39,901 bases of DNA from JBLHKS01 sp047620505 (lineage in GTDB: Bacteria > Verrucomicrobiota > Verrucomicrobiia > Verrucomicrobiales > DEV007), in contig JBLHKS010000048.1 in the NCBI GenBank assembly GCA_047620505.1, forward strand, positions 1 through 39,901, given 5' to 3'. Under the pieces are notes generated by a model. It saw only the letters and a program-made list of their open reading frames with translations, was not told the origin of the DNA and made no database searches. A program made the position numbers and the translations under genes. Each line of letters opens with the position of its first letter. Within the stretch, counting starts at the first letter, position 1. Positions 7,646-17,828 of this stretch are shown here, piece after piece.

Positions 7646-9868
7646 ATGAAGTTACGTTGGAAAATCCAACTGGCTCTGCTGTCCATTGCACTGCTGCCGT
7701 TTATCGTGGCGGGAGTCATCGGATATACACAGGCGCGTGAAACTCTCGAGGAGAGATTCATCCACCATCTTGAGTCGGTCGCCTCGCTTCAGGAACGCCG
7801 GGTGACTTCGATTTTTGAGCGCAATCTCGAGCGTCTTCGGCTTGTCAGCAGCCGGACCCAGCTTCGGCTGAGCCTCAGTCGCTACAACGATTCTCCCAGC
7901 GATGAGGAGCGGGAAAAGATCAGCCAAATCATCGAAGACGCGCTCCAACCGATCGAACAAATCGAGGAAATCTCGGTTTTCGATGCCATCGGAAAACTCG
8001 TCGCTTCGACCAATCCGGCGCGCACGACAGACGAATCGATTGCTGGCGATCCCACGTTTGAAAACCTGCGCGCGCGCGACCGAATCGCCGGATTGAGCGT
8101 GGACGACGATGAAAATCTATCGATGGAGCTCGTTGGTCCTCTAGAACTGGAAGGTCAACGGCTCGGCATGATTCTCGTCCGGCTTTCCGGCGAAGAGCTT
8201 CTGCAAGTCGCCGAAACTTACGAAGGACTCGGGAGAACCGGCGAGACTCTCCTAGCGGTTCAAGGCGCTAACGGAGAAGTTCGCTACATCGCTCCGGGAA
8301 GGTTCTCCAATGACGGGTCGTCGCTGATGAACTCGATTCCAGCTGACCCGAACGCGCCGATTTTCGCGGCGATCAAGCGTGACGAAAAAATTGTGCCCAA
8401 CGCGATCGATTATCGCGGAGAGAGCGTCTTGTCGGTCACCCGATTCGTTGAAACCGCAACCTTGGGAGTCGAGGTCAAGGTCGACCGTGCCGAAGCGCTC
8501 GAACCCGCGCAGCGCCTGCGGACTCTCACCTTGATTAACATGGCGATCACCCTCGGCGTCGTGTCGCTCGTCTCCCTTGCCCTCGGAAAATCGATCCTCA
8601 AGCCGATCGAGGATTTGACCCGATCCGCGCACATCATCGAAAGCGGCGACTACGATTACCGGGTCGTTGTTAAAGGTAAGGACGAGATTTCCGAACTCGG
8701 CGAAGCCTTCAATTTGATGGCCCAGCAGCTCACGCTCGCTAACCGCTCACTCGAAGAAAAAGTGCAAAACCGCACTGAGCAGCTGCAGACGACAAAAGAG
8801 CGGTTCGAGCTTGCAGTTCAAGGCTCAGACGCCGGGATCTGGGACTGGGATCTGAGCAGCGACGAGGTCTACTTTTCCGACCGCTTCAAAGAACTGCTCG
8901 GCTACGGGAAAGACGAGTTGGAGAACAAATTTGAGGCCTGGGAATCGCGACTGCATCCGGATGAGCGCGAGGACGTCGTCGCGGCGATGCACGAGCATCT
9001 CGAAGTTCGGGAGAACGAAGGTGGGGACCGAATTTTTGACCGCGAATACCGATTGCAGCTCCGCGACGGAAATTTTCGCTGGTTTCATGCGCGCGGAATG
9101 GCCTTTCGCGACGAAACCGGGAAACCGAGCCGCATGTCGGGCTCGATCACGGACATCAATTCCCGCCGACAGTACGAAGACAAACTTCGCCAATCCGTCC
9201 GCGAACTTGAGCAGTTTGCCTACGTCGCTTCTCACGATTTGCGCGAGCCGCTTAGGATGGTCGCCAGCTACGTCAAGCTTCTCGAACGCCGTTACTCAGA
9301 CAAGCTCGATGAGTCGGCTCACGATTTCATCCGCTTCGCCGTCGACGGCGCAAATCGGATGCAGCGCTTGATCGAAGACCTCCTGACCTATTCCCAGGTC
9401 GGCTCAAAACCGCAGGAACTCGAACCGCTTCATGCCGAAGAAACTCTCACCGATGCGATCCAGAATCTTCAGGAAGCCATCAAAGAGACCGACGCGAAAA
9501 TCACCTACGATCCCCTCCCCTTGATTTCCGGCGATCAGACTCAGCTGACCCAGCTGTTTCAAAACCTCATCGCCAACGCGATCAAATTTCGCGGCGACAA
9601 GCAGCCGGAAATCCACATTTCCGTAAAGCCGGATCACGGCCAATGGCAGTTCAGCATCAAGGATAACGGAATCGGAATCAAAAAAGATTACCAGGATCGG
9701 ATCTTCAAAATCTTCCAGCGCCTGCACTCCAGAGAAGATTACGACGGGACAGGAATCGGCTTAGCCGTCGTAAACAAAATTATCGAGCGTCACCACGGCA
9801 GAATCTGGGTCGAAAGCGCCGAGGGCGAAGGCTCGACGTTTTACTTCACGCTCGATCGGCCGTTGTAG
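7646..9868 (+). CDS. Membrane sensor histidine kinase with extracytoplasmic sensor, HAMP and PAS domains
   Basis: The product has 740 residues from the ATG at 7646. Order: TM helix at about 8-28, an extracytoplasmic sensor of about 260 residues (Cache-like by length and position), TM helix at about 297-317, a HAMP linker to about 370, a PAS/PAC domain at about 390-515 (GIWDWDLSSDEVYFSDRFKELLGY ... EYRLQLRDGNFRWFHARG), then the kinase core. The phospho-accepting histidine is His530 in VASHDLREPL, as in phytochrome-type HisKA domains. The N box has Asn644 in NLIANAIKF, the G1 box Asp673 in DNGIGI, and the G2 box is GTGIGLAVV near 701. No response regulator is adjacent, so the partner is elsewhere. 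The large protein at 9942 follows after 73 bp and could be cotranscribed. An in-frame TTG at 7625 is less likely. Confidence 0.9.
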   Translation: MKLRWKIQLALLSIALLPFIVAGVIGYTQARETLEERFIHHLESVASLQERRVTSIFERNLERLRLVSSRTQLRLSLSRYNDSPSDEEREKISQIIEDALQPIEQIEEISVFDAIGKLVASTNPARTTDESIAGDPTFENLRARDRIAGLSVDDDENLSMELVGPLELEGQRLGMILVRLSGEELLQVAETYEGLGRTGETLLAVQGANGEVRYIAPGRFSNDGSSLMNSIPADPNAPIFAAIKRDEKIVPNAIDYRGESVLSVTRFVETATLGVEVKVDRAEALEPAQRLRTLTLINMAITLGVVSLVSLALGKSILKPIEDLTRSAHIIESGDYDYRVVVKGKDEISELGEAFNLMAQQLTLANRSLEEKVQNRTEQLQTTKERFELAVQGSDAGIWDWDLSSDEVYFSDRFKELLGYGKDELENKFEAWESRLHPDEREDVVAAMHEHLEVRENEGGDRIFDREYRLQLRDGNFRWFHARGMAFRDETGKPSRMSGSITDINSRRQYEDKLRQSVRELEQFAYVASHDLREPLRMVASYVKLLERRYSDKLDESAHDFIRFAVDGANRMQRLIEDLLTYSQVGSKPQELEPLHAEETLTDAIQNLQEAIKETDAKITYDPLPLISGDQTQLTQLFQNLIANAIKFRGDKQPEIHISVKPDHGQWQFSIKDNGIGIKKDYQDRIFKIFQRLHSREDYDGTGIGLAVVNKIIERHHGRIWVESAEGEGSTFYFTLDRPL

Positions 9869-9941
9869 TCGGCCCTTCGGCATTTTTACTGAAAGAACGC
9901 GAGGATTCGATTACTAATCTCTTGAGAGAAAGGTTCCCGCT

Positions 9942-12900
9942 ATGCAGATCAAAATCCCCCGTTTGTTGTCGTTTTGGATTGTCCTGACAATCATCTCATC
10001 GTCCTTCGCTGACGAAATCGAGGACGCCGAGGCGTTGCTCAATCGCAAAAAATACGTAGAGGCCGCCCAGACCTTGACGGATGAAGTTCTCACCGCAGCT
10101 GAGGATTCAGATTTTGCCCGCTACCTCCGCGCGACCGCCCGCTTCAAGGCTGAACAGTTCGATTCGTCGATCGCTGACTGCGAGGCAATCCCGGCTGAAT
10201 CCACCTGGCGGCACAAAGCGGTTTTCCTCAAAGCTGAAAACCTGATCGCTCAGAAAAATCATGGCGCGGTCGAGGAAATCTACCGTGCTGAGTCCGATCG
10301 ATTGTTTGCTCAGGAACGAAAGCAGGCACTCGCGCAGCTCCTCATCAATTTCGCCGATGAACTCCGGGAATTGCCGCCAAACGCAGACTCGATCCCGGCT
10401 GAGCGCTCAGAACGAGCCTTGGCGCTGCTTGGGACGGCGCTCGAAATCGAAACCGGTTCTGCGCTGCGCGAGGAAATTCTTTACGACAAAATCATCCTGC
10501 TTCGAGACACTGACAGGTCACGAGACGAGTTCCAGTCTGCGTGCAACGACTACCTCGCTCGGTTCGACCCGGAATGGACTGAGCCGATCGGCGAAGGAAG
10601 GAAGCGAGAAAAAGACAACGCGTTTGCCGGCGCTGCGGGCCAGCATCTTTGGGAAGTCCGGATGATCCTCTTTGAGAGCGTCGCGTCAAATAGCGATGGC
10701 GAAGTTCTCTTTGAGAGCGTCGCATCAACTCGCGACGGCGAGGCGATGAGGCGCTTTGCCCGCAAGTTGCTCCCAACAGCACCGGACGCCGGTGAGCTCG
10801 AATGGCTTTTAATCTTAAGCAAACAAAGCGGCACTCGCTCAGTTCCTGTCCAGGGCATGAGCACTCTGCAAAAGCCGTTGAACCACCAGCAGCTGCTGGC
10901 GTTCGCAGAGAAATATCCAGATCACGGCAGAGCCGCACAAGTCGCGTTCACAATCGCAAATCAGCTGGAGGGAGATGAGGCGATCGAAGCATTTCAGAAT
11001 TTTCTGAAGCGAGAGGACTGGCCCTTGCCTAAGCTCAATCGAGACGAACCAAACGAGCCGGCCTCCAAGCTCGCCGAGTGGCGCGAGCAGGCCTCGTTTC
11101 AAATTGGAGCGATTCGCTTTGCCCAGGGAAACTACGCGGGTGCGATCGAGCAGTGGCGGCAATATTCGAAGGATTTCGCCAGCGGTTCGCTCTGGGCGAG
11201 CGCGCAATCGAAGATGGTAACGGCCGAGTTTCAAAACTGTCTCGTTCCGGTCGACGCCGATGATGAAGCCGAAGCTCGAAAGCGATTCGACTCCTTCTTA
11301 ACCAAGTATCCGCTCAACGGACGCGTGCCCCAGTTGCTCTTCCTCCTCGGCGAATTCTCCTTCGCGAAAGCCGCGAAATTGCAGGCGGACGACAAGCCCG
11401 CCGCCGATTGGAAGCCGATGTGCGAAAAAGCGATCGCGGATTGGTCGACGTTGATCGCAAAATATCCGAATTCCTACGAAGCCAAACTAGCGCGCTATCG
11501 GACTGGGTCGCTGCAAACCGGACCGCTGGAGCAGTTTGAAACAGGGATGGCGACGCTCAAAAAGTTGCTCGAAATTGGCGGTATCGATTTCAGTGATGCA
11601 AACAACAATCTGGAAATCGGGGGAGGATTTCAGGGAGCCGCAATCGCTGTCAACGCGTCAGAAAATCAGCAATTTGAAGGCGGCATCCCTCAAATCCAAG
11701 GGGGAAACATCACCATCAATGCCGGACGGAACGATTCAGGGTTGATTTATCGATTGGCCAAGGAACGTCTGGCTTTGTTAGTCCGCAAATCGCTTTCCTT
11801 GAAGACCGATCGCGTTTTCCGAACGAACGAAGCCGCGACGGTCAGCCTTCAGCTCCGCAACATCGAAAAGGTCGAGATTTCTCGCTACAATCTCGATCTC
11901 GAACGCTACTTCCGAAGCCATCACCGATTCGACACCGAGAACGGGATCGAGTCGCTCGACATCGACCTGATTCAGCCTGACGAAACCTGGACAGTCGACG
12001 TCGAAAACTTCATCCGGCACAAGGCTCACGATCTCGAAATCGACGCCCGATTTGAGGCCGCCAAACCCGGCGTCTGCCTCATTCGTGTTGAGGGCGATGG
12101 CTGGCAGGCGTCGACCGTCGTGCTGCGGTCTAACATTGATCTAATCACCCAATCGACCTGGCGCGAAGGACTGGTTTTCGCCCAGGATTCCGTGACCAAC
12201 GAAAAGGTCGCCGGTGCCCGCGTTCTCGTCACCAACGGCGAAGAATTGATCGGCGAAGGCATGACCAACGAGCATGGAATTTTTCGTCTCCAAGGCCAGA
12301 TGATTCGAGATTCGGCCAATCTTTGTTTCTATGTCAGGGCGGACCAAGGCCAGGCGATCAAGCGGCTGAACTTGTCCGGCATGACCCAGGAAATCACCAA
12401 AGGCCGAACTCATGACGACTTCGCGACGCTCACCAAAAAAGGTTACCTCTACACAAGCAAAGACAAATACCGACCTGGCGAGACCGTCCACGTCCGCGGA
12501 ATCTTGCGTGAGGTCGAAAACGGAGTCTACACCGCTAAGCCCGGCGCACAAACCGTCGTCAGCCTCCTCGGTCCACGCGGCAAGATCGCCCGCGAATGGC
12601 GACTGCCGCTTAGCGAATTCGGCACGTTCGAAACCAGCTTCCCGCTTCCTTCGAAAGCCAAGGGATACTTCGTGATTCAAGCAAAACTGAACGACCCGAA
12701 CGCCGAGATTTACGCAACCAGATTCGAGGTCCGACGCCCAGACGAGGACGGCGCGATCGTGCTCAAATTCGAGTTTGAATCGCCATCGGTCCTCGCTGGC
12801 GAAGTGATCCGCGGCAAGCTCGTCGTGCGCCAGCCCTGGGGCGATCCGGTCGTCGATGAACTTTTCAATATCGACTTTCCCGACCGCCAACGGCAGCAGC

Positions 12901-15900
12901 TCAAAACGAACGCGCATGGCGAAATCGAGGTCACGCAGGAAACCGCAGAACTGACTCCTAGTCGCTTTGCTTCTTTTCGCGCAGAGGCAGTTCACCAACG
13001 CGCCTACGTCGGAGGAAGCGTCCTCGTTCAGCCAGCTGCATTTCGCCTCGAATGGGAAAGCCAGCCGGAAGTTACCCTCGCGGGTGAGCCGCTGAAATTC
13101 GGTATCGCCGTCCTGTCAGAATCCGGCGCGCCACTGGCTCAGAAAGTGGACTTCGAGATCGAACAACTCCCAGCAGCTGCTGACCACGGCGTGCTCGCGG
13201 GCCTGCCCACAATTTCCTATCATCGTCAGCCCAAGGAAGTGAAATCCGTGCTCAAGCGTCAGCTCGATTCCGCTCCCGAAACGGGTCTCGCGGAAATCGA
13301 GGCCACCCTGGAGGAGCCGGGGCGCTACCGAGTCATCGTCAGCGAAAGCGACCAGGCCGGCAACCTCGTTCGCAAAGTGTTAGAGCTGGAGGTCGAGGGC
13401 GGAGAGGACGACTCGGAGCTGCGAATTTTCGCCGACGAAACCTCCATCGCGGAAGGAGTAACGCTGAAGCTAAGCATTCACAGCGGAGTCGCTTCGCCGC
13501 TCGCGCTTTTGACTCTTGGCGGTGCCGCTGTCCTCGAAAGCCACCCGATTTCGCTCAAGGAAGGCCTTAACGAATTGGAGATTCCGATCCAAGCCGAACA
13601 CTGGCCGAAGTTCGATGTTACCGTGGCTTTCCTTCACGCGGGAAAGCTGGAGCAAGCTCGGCGGACCTTCGATGTCGAACGCGAACTGAAAATCGAGATC
13701 GGCGCGCCCCAGGGTCCGGTCGCGCCTGGTGCTGAAGTCGAATTTTCCATCACCACAACGAATGCGCTCGGCGAGCCGGTGGCGGCAGAGGTAAGCCTTG
13801 GGCTTTCCGGCGTCCTCGCTGATCACGACCACGGCTTCCTTGAAATGTTCCGTCGTGGTCAGCGTCCAGGAACCTCCTTTCGTTTCGGCTCCACCGCTGG
13901 CTTCCAACATTCTCCTCGCTCTCGATTTTTATCGGATAAAGAGGACGGAAACGACGCGCCGGAGTTCACCCGGAATCACAGCCAACAGCTAAGACAAATC
14001 ATCGTCGACGAACATCAGCTCTGCGCCGAAATTCCCAGACCAATCCCTCAAGTCGATCGGCTAGCCGGAGCTGTCGAACTTGGAGCGCTTTTCAAAAACT
14101 CCAGCGCCGCCTATCGCTGGTCCGGTCCAGTCGTCACCGGTGCCAACGGCAAGGCCACGATCAAAGTTAACGCGCCGGATTCGATCGGCGACTGGGGCGT
14201 CAGCGTCATTGGCTGTAGCCGAACCAACCTGCTCGGCCAATCCAAAATCACAATCGCGAGCGACAGCCCAATCGAGCTACGATTGAAGACTCCGGCGGAT
14301 CTTCGCGCTGGAGACACCTGGAGCCCTGAAGCGTTGGTTAAGCTGGGTGGCGGCGATGCTCGGACGCTGACTCTGGTCAGTCAAATCGGTGAGCAGACGA
14401 GTGAACGGGAAATCGAGATCGAACCCGGCCGCAGTCAGCGCGTCCTCTTCGATTCGCAGGAAATCACGGACGGCGAGGCGATTTCCTGGAGCGTTCGAGT
14501 TGGAGAATTGGTTCGCCAGGCGGAAATCCAGATTCGCCCGCGTGGCGTGGCTGAGGCAGGTTCGTTTGCGGCTTTCGCCCCGGGCCAAATCGCCGGTCCG
14601 GCAGCCGCCGGGATCATCTCGGCAACTTTTCATGCTCAACCCGAGGCGCTGCTCGCAGATCTGGCTCTCGGCAGGCTGCCCGTGATTCCCGGGATCGACA
14701 ACGAGCCGCAAACCGAAGCCAGCGCGTTGCTCGCCGCGACTTCTGCGCTCCGCCTGGCTCGCGCGCGAAACTTGGATTCTCCGGAGTTGGAAACCCGAAT
14801 CGAAACGCTCATTCTCGCCCTGCAGATCACGCAATCCGATGGCGGCTGGAGCTGGCAAGGCGTCGACTGGCAACGCGGCTCGTTAACCACAAGTCTGGGT
14901 TTGTGGGGATTGCGCGAGGCTCAAATTCTGGGTTTCTACGTGAACGAAGCGATCATCGAGGATGGCGTGGCTTACCTGAGTGATGTCCTCACCGTCATCC
15001 CGCCTGAGGAGCCGGAGAAAACCGCAATGGTCCTCTTCGCGTTGGCGCTCGAAGACGCCGAAAATTTCTCCATCGCGAACCGGCTTTACCGCGAGCGCGA
15101 CTCCCTCGATTCCGCGACTCTCGCATTCCTCGCGGGAACTTTTCTTCGAATGGATCGACCAACGGAGGCTGAGCAACTGCTGGAGGTCCTGCTCTCCAAA
15201 TCGGAAGACGGGAATTGGCCGGGTAGCGAGCGAGTCGCCCGCCTGAGTCAGTCCGGCGACATTTCCGCAGTGGCCCTCTGGTCGCTTGCCAAAGCAGAGT
15301 CTCCGGATGCGCAAAAAACTGCGAATTTTCTACTAAGCCGCGACAGTGCACAGAGTGCGATGCAGGGCCTCTGGATTGCCGCGTTGAGCGAACATTTTCT
15401 CAACCAGCCGCCAGCAGCTGCTGAAGGAGAAGCGACCCTGAAGCTGAACGGAAACAATTGGGTAGTCCTCGGCGAAAACCAGCCCAGCGCGATGATTTTC
15501 AGCGCGCAAGACGCTAATCAAATCAGCTACGAAAGATCGGACGGCATCCTGCTTCTCAAGTGGGCAACCGCCGACAAAAAACCAGCATCTGCCGATGAAA
15601 ATCGCGCACTGCTGCCGGAGATCGTCAGCCGAAATTATTTTCCTTCAAACCTACGCTCCGGCGACAGTTTTTTGGAGGCTACCAGCACATCGCCGGTTTC
15701 GAATGCGGAATTCGGTCAGATTCTGCGCGTCGAAGTCGAATTCAAACAGCCTGAAAAATCTTATCGCAGCTTCATCGAAATCGAAGAATCAATCCCAGCT
15801 GGCAGCCTTCTTGTTCCGGGAAGCCTTTCTGCAAACGCGGCAAAATTTGAGCAATCTGGAAACGTCCTTCGCATCACCGGTTTACCCGGATGGAACGGAA

Positions 15901-17828
15901 AACTGACTTACAAACTCGCCGCCGTCCGGTCTGGAACCTGGTCTGCGCCGCCCACGATCATCGCTGACGGCTGCCGCCCCGAAAGGTTCCTTGTCGGCCT
16001 GCCGTCAACGCTCACCATCCTGCCTCCAGGCCAGAAAACCCCGGACCAGTACGAGATGAACGCAGACGAACGCTTCGAGCTGGCTCGACTGCAATTTGGT
16101 GCCGACGCCTATGACGAAGCGCTGATTCATTTGGAAGCGATTGAAGAAAATCACGCCAACGACACCGAGATCCGCCGTCACGAACGCGAAATTTCACGCA
16201 TGCTGCTCTGGATCCACACCACCCGCCCTGACACGGATGCCAAGCGGATTGTCGAGCGCTTCGAGGCCCTCAGTGAACGCCACGCCGACGTGGTCATTCC
16301 GTTCGACAAGATCATCAAGGTTGCTCAAGCCTACAAGTCGCTCGGCGAGCTGGAGCGTTCATGGCTGGTTTATCGCGCGATGATCGAAAGCAACTTCATC
16401 AACGACGCGACGGTTGCGATGAGCCTCAAAGCTCAGGGTGACTTTCCCGGGTATCGATCTACGCAAATTGATCTGTGGTCGCGATATCCAGATTCTCAAG
16501 ACGTCTTGCTTGCCTACTTGACGCTCGCGCAGGATCTCGAAGAAAATTCGAGCGAAGTCGACCAGTGGAAACTCCGCAAAGATCAGGAAAAGCCGACGAA
16601 AGAGGCACTTCTCGAAGGTAGCCGGGATTTGCTGGAACGATTCTTGACGCTCTATGTAGATAACGACTTCGCTGACTCCGCCGCCTTCAGCCTTGCCAAC
16701 GTATTTTTCGATCTAAAGGACTACGGCAACGTCGCCTTGCGCTCAGAAGCAGCTGCAGTCGCCTATCTAGAAAGCGACTTTCTATCCAGCTTTCAATACA
16801 TGGCTGCGTTGGGACACTTTTGGAAATATCAGTTTCCTCAAGCTCTCCAAGCCGCCGAGCCAGTCGCCAACGGTAGAACGGAAAACGCCGCCAGCGCGCG
16901 TTACGTGATCGCTCAAGTGCATCAAGCTCAGGGAAATCCGGTGGAAGCGATCGACTGGTATCGGAAAGTGCGAGGCGTCTTTCCGGATGCAGAAGACTCG
17001 TTGGAATACCTGGAAGAAAAGGGAGTCAAGTTACCGGACGCCGTCTCGTTTCAGTCAGGTGAAGATGTTCAGATCGAATTATCTTATCGCAATATCAAGG
17101 AGGCCGACATTCAAGTCTACAAAGTCGATTTGATGCGTTTGTACTCGCGTCAAAAAGACTTGGCCAATATCGCTAACGTCTCCCTTGCGGGAATCTCGCC
17201 CGAAGCCGAACTCACGGTCCAGCTGGGCGAAGGAACAGACTACGAATGGAAAACTCGCGAACTCAAACTTCCGATCGAAAAGGACGGCGCGTATCTTCTA
17301 GTTTGCCGGGGTGATTCGACTTTCGCCAGCGGCCTCGCGCTGGTCACGCCGTTGGAGTTAAAAGTCCGCGAGGAATCAGGTCAGGGCGAGATCCGACTCC
17401 ATCTTTGGGACCAGCAAAAGAAGGCTTACGTCGCTGACGCAGAGATCAAGGCGTTCGATAGTTTGGAGTCCGGCGTTCAGCAAGGCCGGACAGATCCGCG
17501 AGGCGCGTTTCACGCAAGCGGGATCCAGGGCTACGCCGCCGTCGTGGTCAAGCATGGCGAATCCAGCTATGCCTTTCATCGCTCGGCAGCTCCGCTATCG
17601 CCGTTGATCGCGCCGCCAGCAGCTGCTGAACCGGTCAGCCCGAATGACGTTCCGGACGTCGCCCGTCGAGGAGTTTCAAGGCGACAGGAAATGACCGGAA
17701 AGGATGCCTATTTCAAACAGCTAAAAGGCCAGCTGAAGGAAGGCTCCGCCGCGCAGAAAGCCGTCTGGAGTGAGCGCCTCGAGAAGGGCGGAAAAGGGGT
17801 TGAAGCCAGCAAGGCCTTCTTGAAATAG
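9942..17828 (+). CDS. Giant exported alpha-2-macroglobulin-like protein with terminal TPR modules and no thioester
   Basis: The product has 2628 residues. Signal peptide at about 1-23 (cleavage after SFA). TPR-like helices fill about 25-530, followed by a Gly-rich link (NLEIGGGFQG). Macroglobulin domains begin near 613; MG2 is recognisable as YLYTSKDKYRPGETVHVRG near 835. A bait-like stretch precedes SSAAYRWSGPVVTGANGKATIKV near 1387. The toroidal domain lies at about 1560-1850 (QSDGGWSWQGVDW near 1631). The position that carries CxEQ in thioester-containing homologues reads GRLPVIPGIDNEPQTEA here, with no cysteine. A terminal MG-like domain lies near 1900-1965. A second TPR block (about 2037-2356) and a second MG1-like region (about 2366-2553) resemble the N-terminal half. 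Bacterial homologues are periplasmic protease traps or structural proteins. A plausible AAAGG lies 8 nt before the ATG. The stop abuts the DUF1501 stop. Confidence 0.88.
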   Translation: MQIKIPRLLSFWIVLTIISSSFADEIEDAEALLNRKKYVEAAQTLTDEVLTAAEDSDFARYLRATARFKAEQFDSSIADCEAIPAESTWRHKAVFLKAENLIAQKNHGAVEEIYRAESDRLFAQERKQALAQLLINFADELRELPPNADSIPAERSERALALLGTALEIETGSALREEILYDKIILLRDTDRSRDEFQSACNDYLARFDPEWTEPIGEGRKREKDNAFAGAAGQHLWEVRMILFESVASNSDGEVLFESVASTRDGEAMRRFARKLLPTAPDAGELEWLLILSKQSGTRSVPVQGMSTLQKPLNHQQLLAFAEKYPDHGRAAQVAFTIANQLEGDEAIEAFQNFLKREDWPLPKLNRDEPNEPASKLAEWREQASFQIGAIRFAQGNYAGAIEQWRQYSKDFASGSLWASAQSKMVTAEFQNCLVPVDADDEAEARKRFDSFLTKYPLNGRVPQLLFLLGEFSFAKAAKLQADDKPAADWKPMCEKAIADWSTLIAKYPNSYEAKLARYRTGSLQTGPLEQFETGMATLKKLLEIGGIDFSDANNNLEIGGGFQGAAIAVNASENQQFEGGIPQIQGGNITINAGRNDSGLIYRLAKERLALLVRKSLSLKTDRVFRTNEAATVSLQLRNIEKVEISRYNLDLERYFRSHHRFDTENGIESLDIDLIQPDETWTVDVENFIRHKAHDLEIDARFEAAKPGVCLIRVEGDGWQASTVVLRSNIDLITQSTWREGLVFAQDSVTNEKVAGARVLVTNGEELIGEGMTNEHGIFRLQGQMIRDSANLCFYVRADQGQAIKRLNLSGMTQEITKGRTHDDFATLTKKGYLYTSKDKYRPGETVHVRGILREVENGVYTAKPGAQTVVSLLGPRGKIAREWRLPLSEFGTFETSFPLPSKAKGYFVIQAKLNDPNAEIYATRFEVRRPDEDGAIVLKFEFESPSVLAGEVIRGKLVVRQPWGDPVVDELFNIDFPDRQRQQLKTNAHGEIEVTQETAELTPSRFASFRAEAVHQRAYVGGSVLVQPAAFRLEWESQPEVTLAGEPLKFGIAVLSESGAPLAQKVDFEIEQLPAAADHGVLAGLPTISYHRQPKEVKSVLKRQLDSAPETGLAEIEATLEEPGRYRVIVSESDQAGNLVRKVLELEVEGGEDDSELRIFADETSIAEGVTLKLSIHSGVASPLALLTLGGAAVLESHPISLKEGLNELEIPIQAEHWPKFDVTVAFLHAGKLEQARRTFDVERELKIEIGAPQGPVAPGAEVEFSITTTNALGEPVAAEVSLGLSGVLADHDHGFLEMFRRGQRPGTSFRFGSTAGFQHSPRSRFLSDKEDGNDAPEFTRNHSQQLRQIIVDEHQLCAEIPRPIPQVDRLAGAVELGALFKNSSAAYRWSGPVVTGANGKATIKVNAPDSIGDWGVSVIGCSRTNLLGQSKITIASDSPIELRLKTPADLRAGDTWSPEALVKLGGGDARTLTLVSQIGEQTSEREIEIEPGRSQRVLFDSQEITDGEAISWSVRVGELVRQAEIQIRPRGVAEAGSFAAFAPGQIAGPAAAGIISATFHAQPEALLADLALGRLPVIPGIDNEPQTEASALLAATSALRLARARNLDSPELETRIETLILALQITQSDGGWSWQGVDWQRGSLTTSLGLWGLREAQILGFYVNEAIIEDGVAYLSDVLTVIPPEEPEKTAMVLFALALEDAENFSIANRLYRERDSLDSATLAFLAGTFLRMDRPTEAEQLLEVLLSKSEDGNWPGSERVARLSQSGDISAVALWSLAKAESPDAQKTANFLLSRDSAQSAMQGLWIAALSEHFLNQPPAAAEGEATLKLNGNNWVVLGENQPSAMIFSAQDANQISYERSDGILLLKWATADKKPASADENRALLPEIVSRNYFPSNLRSGDSFLEATSTSPVSNAEFGQILRVEVEFKQPEKSYRSFIEIEESIPAGSLLVPGSLSANAAKFEQSGNVLRITGLPGWNGKLTYKLAAVRSGTWSAPPTIIADGCRPERFLVGLPSTLTILPPGQKTPDQYEMNADERFELARLQFGADAYDEALIHLEAIEENHANDTEIRRHEREISRMLLWIHTTRPDTDAKRIVERFEALSERHADVVIPFDKIIKVAQAYKSLGELERSWLVYRAMIESNFINDATVAMSLKAQGDFPGYRSTQIDLWSRYPDSQDVLLAYLTLAQDLEENSSEVDQWKLRKDQEKPTKEALLEGSRDLLERFLTLYVDNDFADSAAFSLANVFFDLKDYGNVALRSEAAAVAYLESDFLSSFQYMAALGHFWKYQFPQALQAAEPVANGRTENAASARYVIAQVHQAQGNPVEAIDWYRKVRGVFPDAEDSLEYLEEKGVKLPDAVSFQSGEDVQIELSYRNIKEADIQVYKVDLMRLYSRQKDLANIANVSLAGISPEAELTVQLGEGTDYEWKTRELKLPIEKDGAYLLVCRGDSTFASGLALVTPLELKVREESGQGEIRLHLWDQQKKAYVADAEIKAFDSLESGVQQGRTDPRGAFHASGIQGYAAVVVKHGESSYAFHRSAAPLSPLIAPPAAAEPVSPNDVPDVARRGVSRRQEMTGKDAYFKQLKGQLKEGSAAQKAVWSERLEKGGKGVEASKAFLK
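10668..10745 (+). repeat. 39-bp tandem duplication within the macroglobulin gene
   Basis: Two adjacent 39-nt units (10668-10706 and 10707-10745) encode LFESVASNSDGEV and LFESVASTRDGEA. They differ at several positions, so the duplication is not brand new, and it keeps the reading frame. Confidence 0.8.

Noticed and set aside
9869..9941. Terminator between the histidine kinase and the macroglobulin gene
   Set aside because: GCC-CTTC-GGC followed by ATTTTT has only a 3-bp stem, too weak to call.
12141..12998. Long open frames opposite real genes (also 30966-31928 and 34674-35633 minus, 36477-37763 plus)
   Set aside because: Each lies fully inside a recognisable gene on the other strand, has low-complexity Arg-rich composition and no family features. 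High GC at third positions explains the lack of stops.
14640..14720. Alpha-2-macroglobulin thioester motif
   Set aside because: No cysteine is present in the aligned region; the segment reads VIPGIDNEPQTEA.
10887..17628. Regular spacing of about 2.2 kb between successive CAGCAGCTGCTG copies
   Set aside because: Four copies here are 2284, 2241 and 2205 bp apart, but spacing elsewhere is irregular, so this is probably chance.
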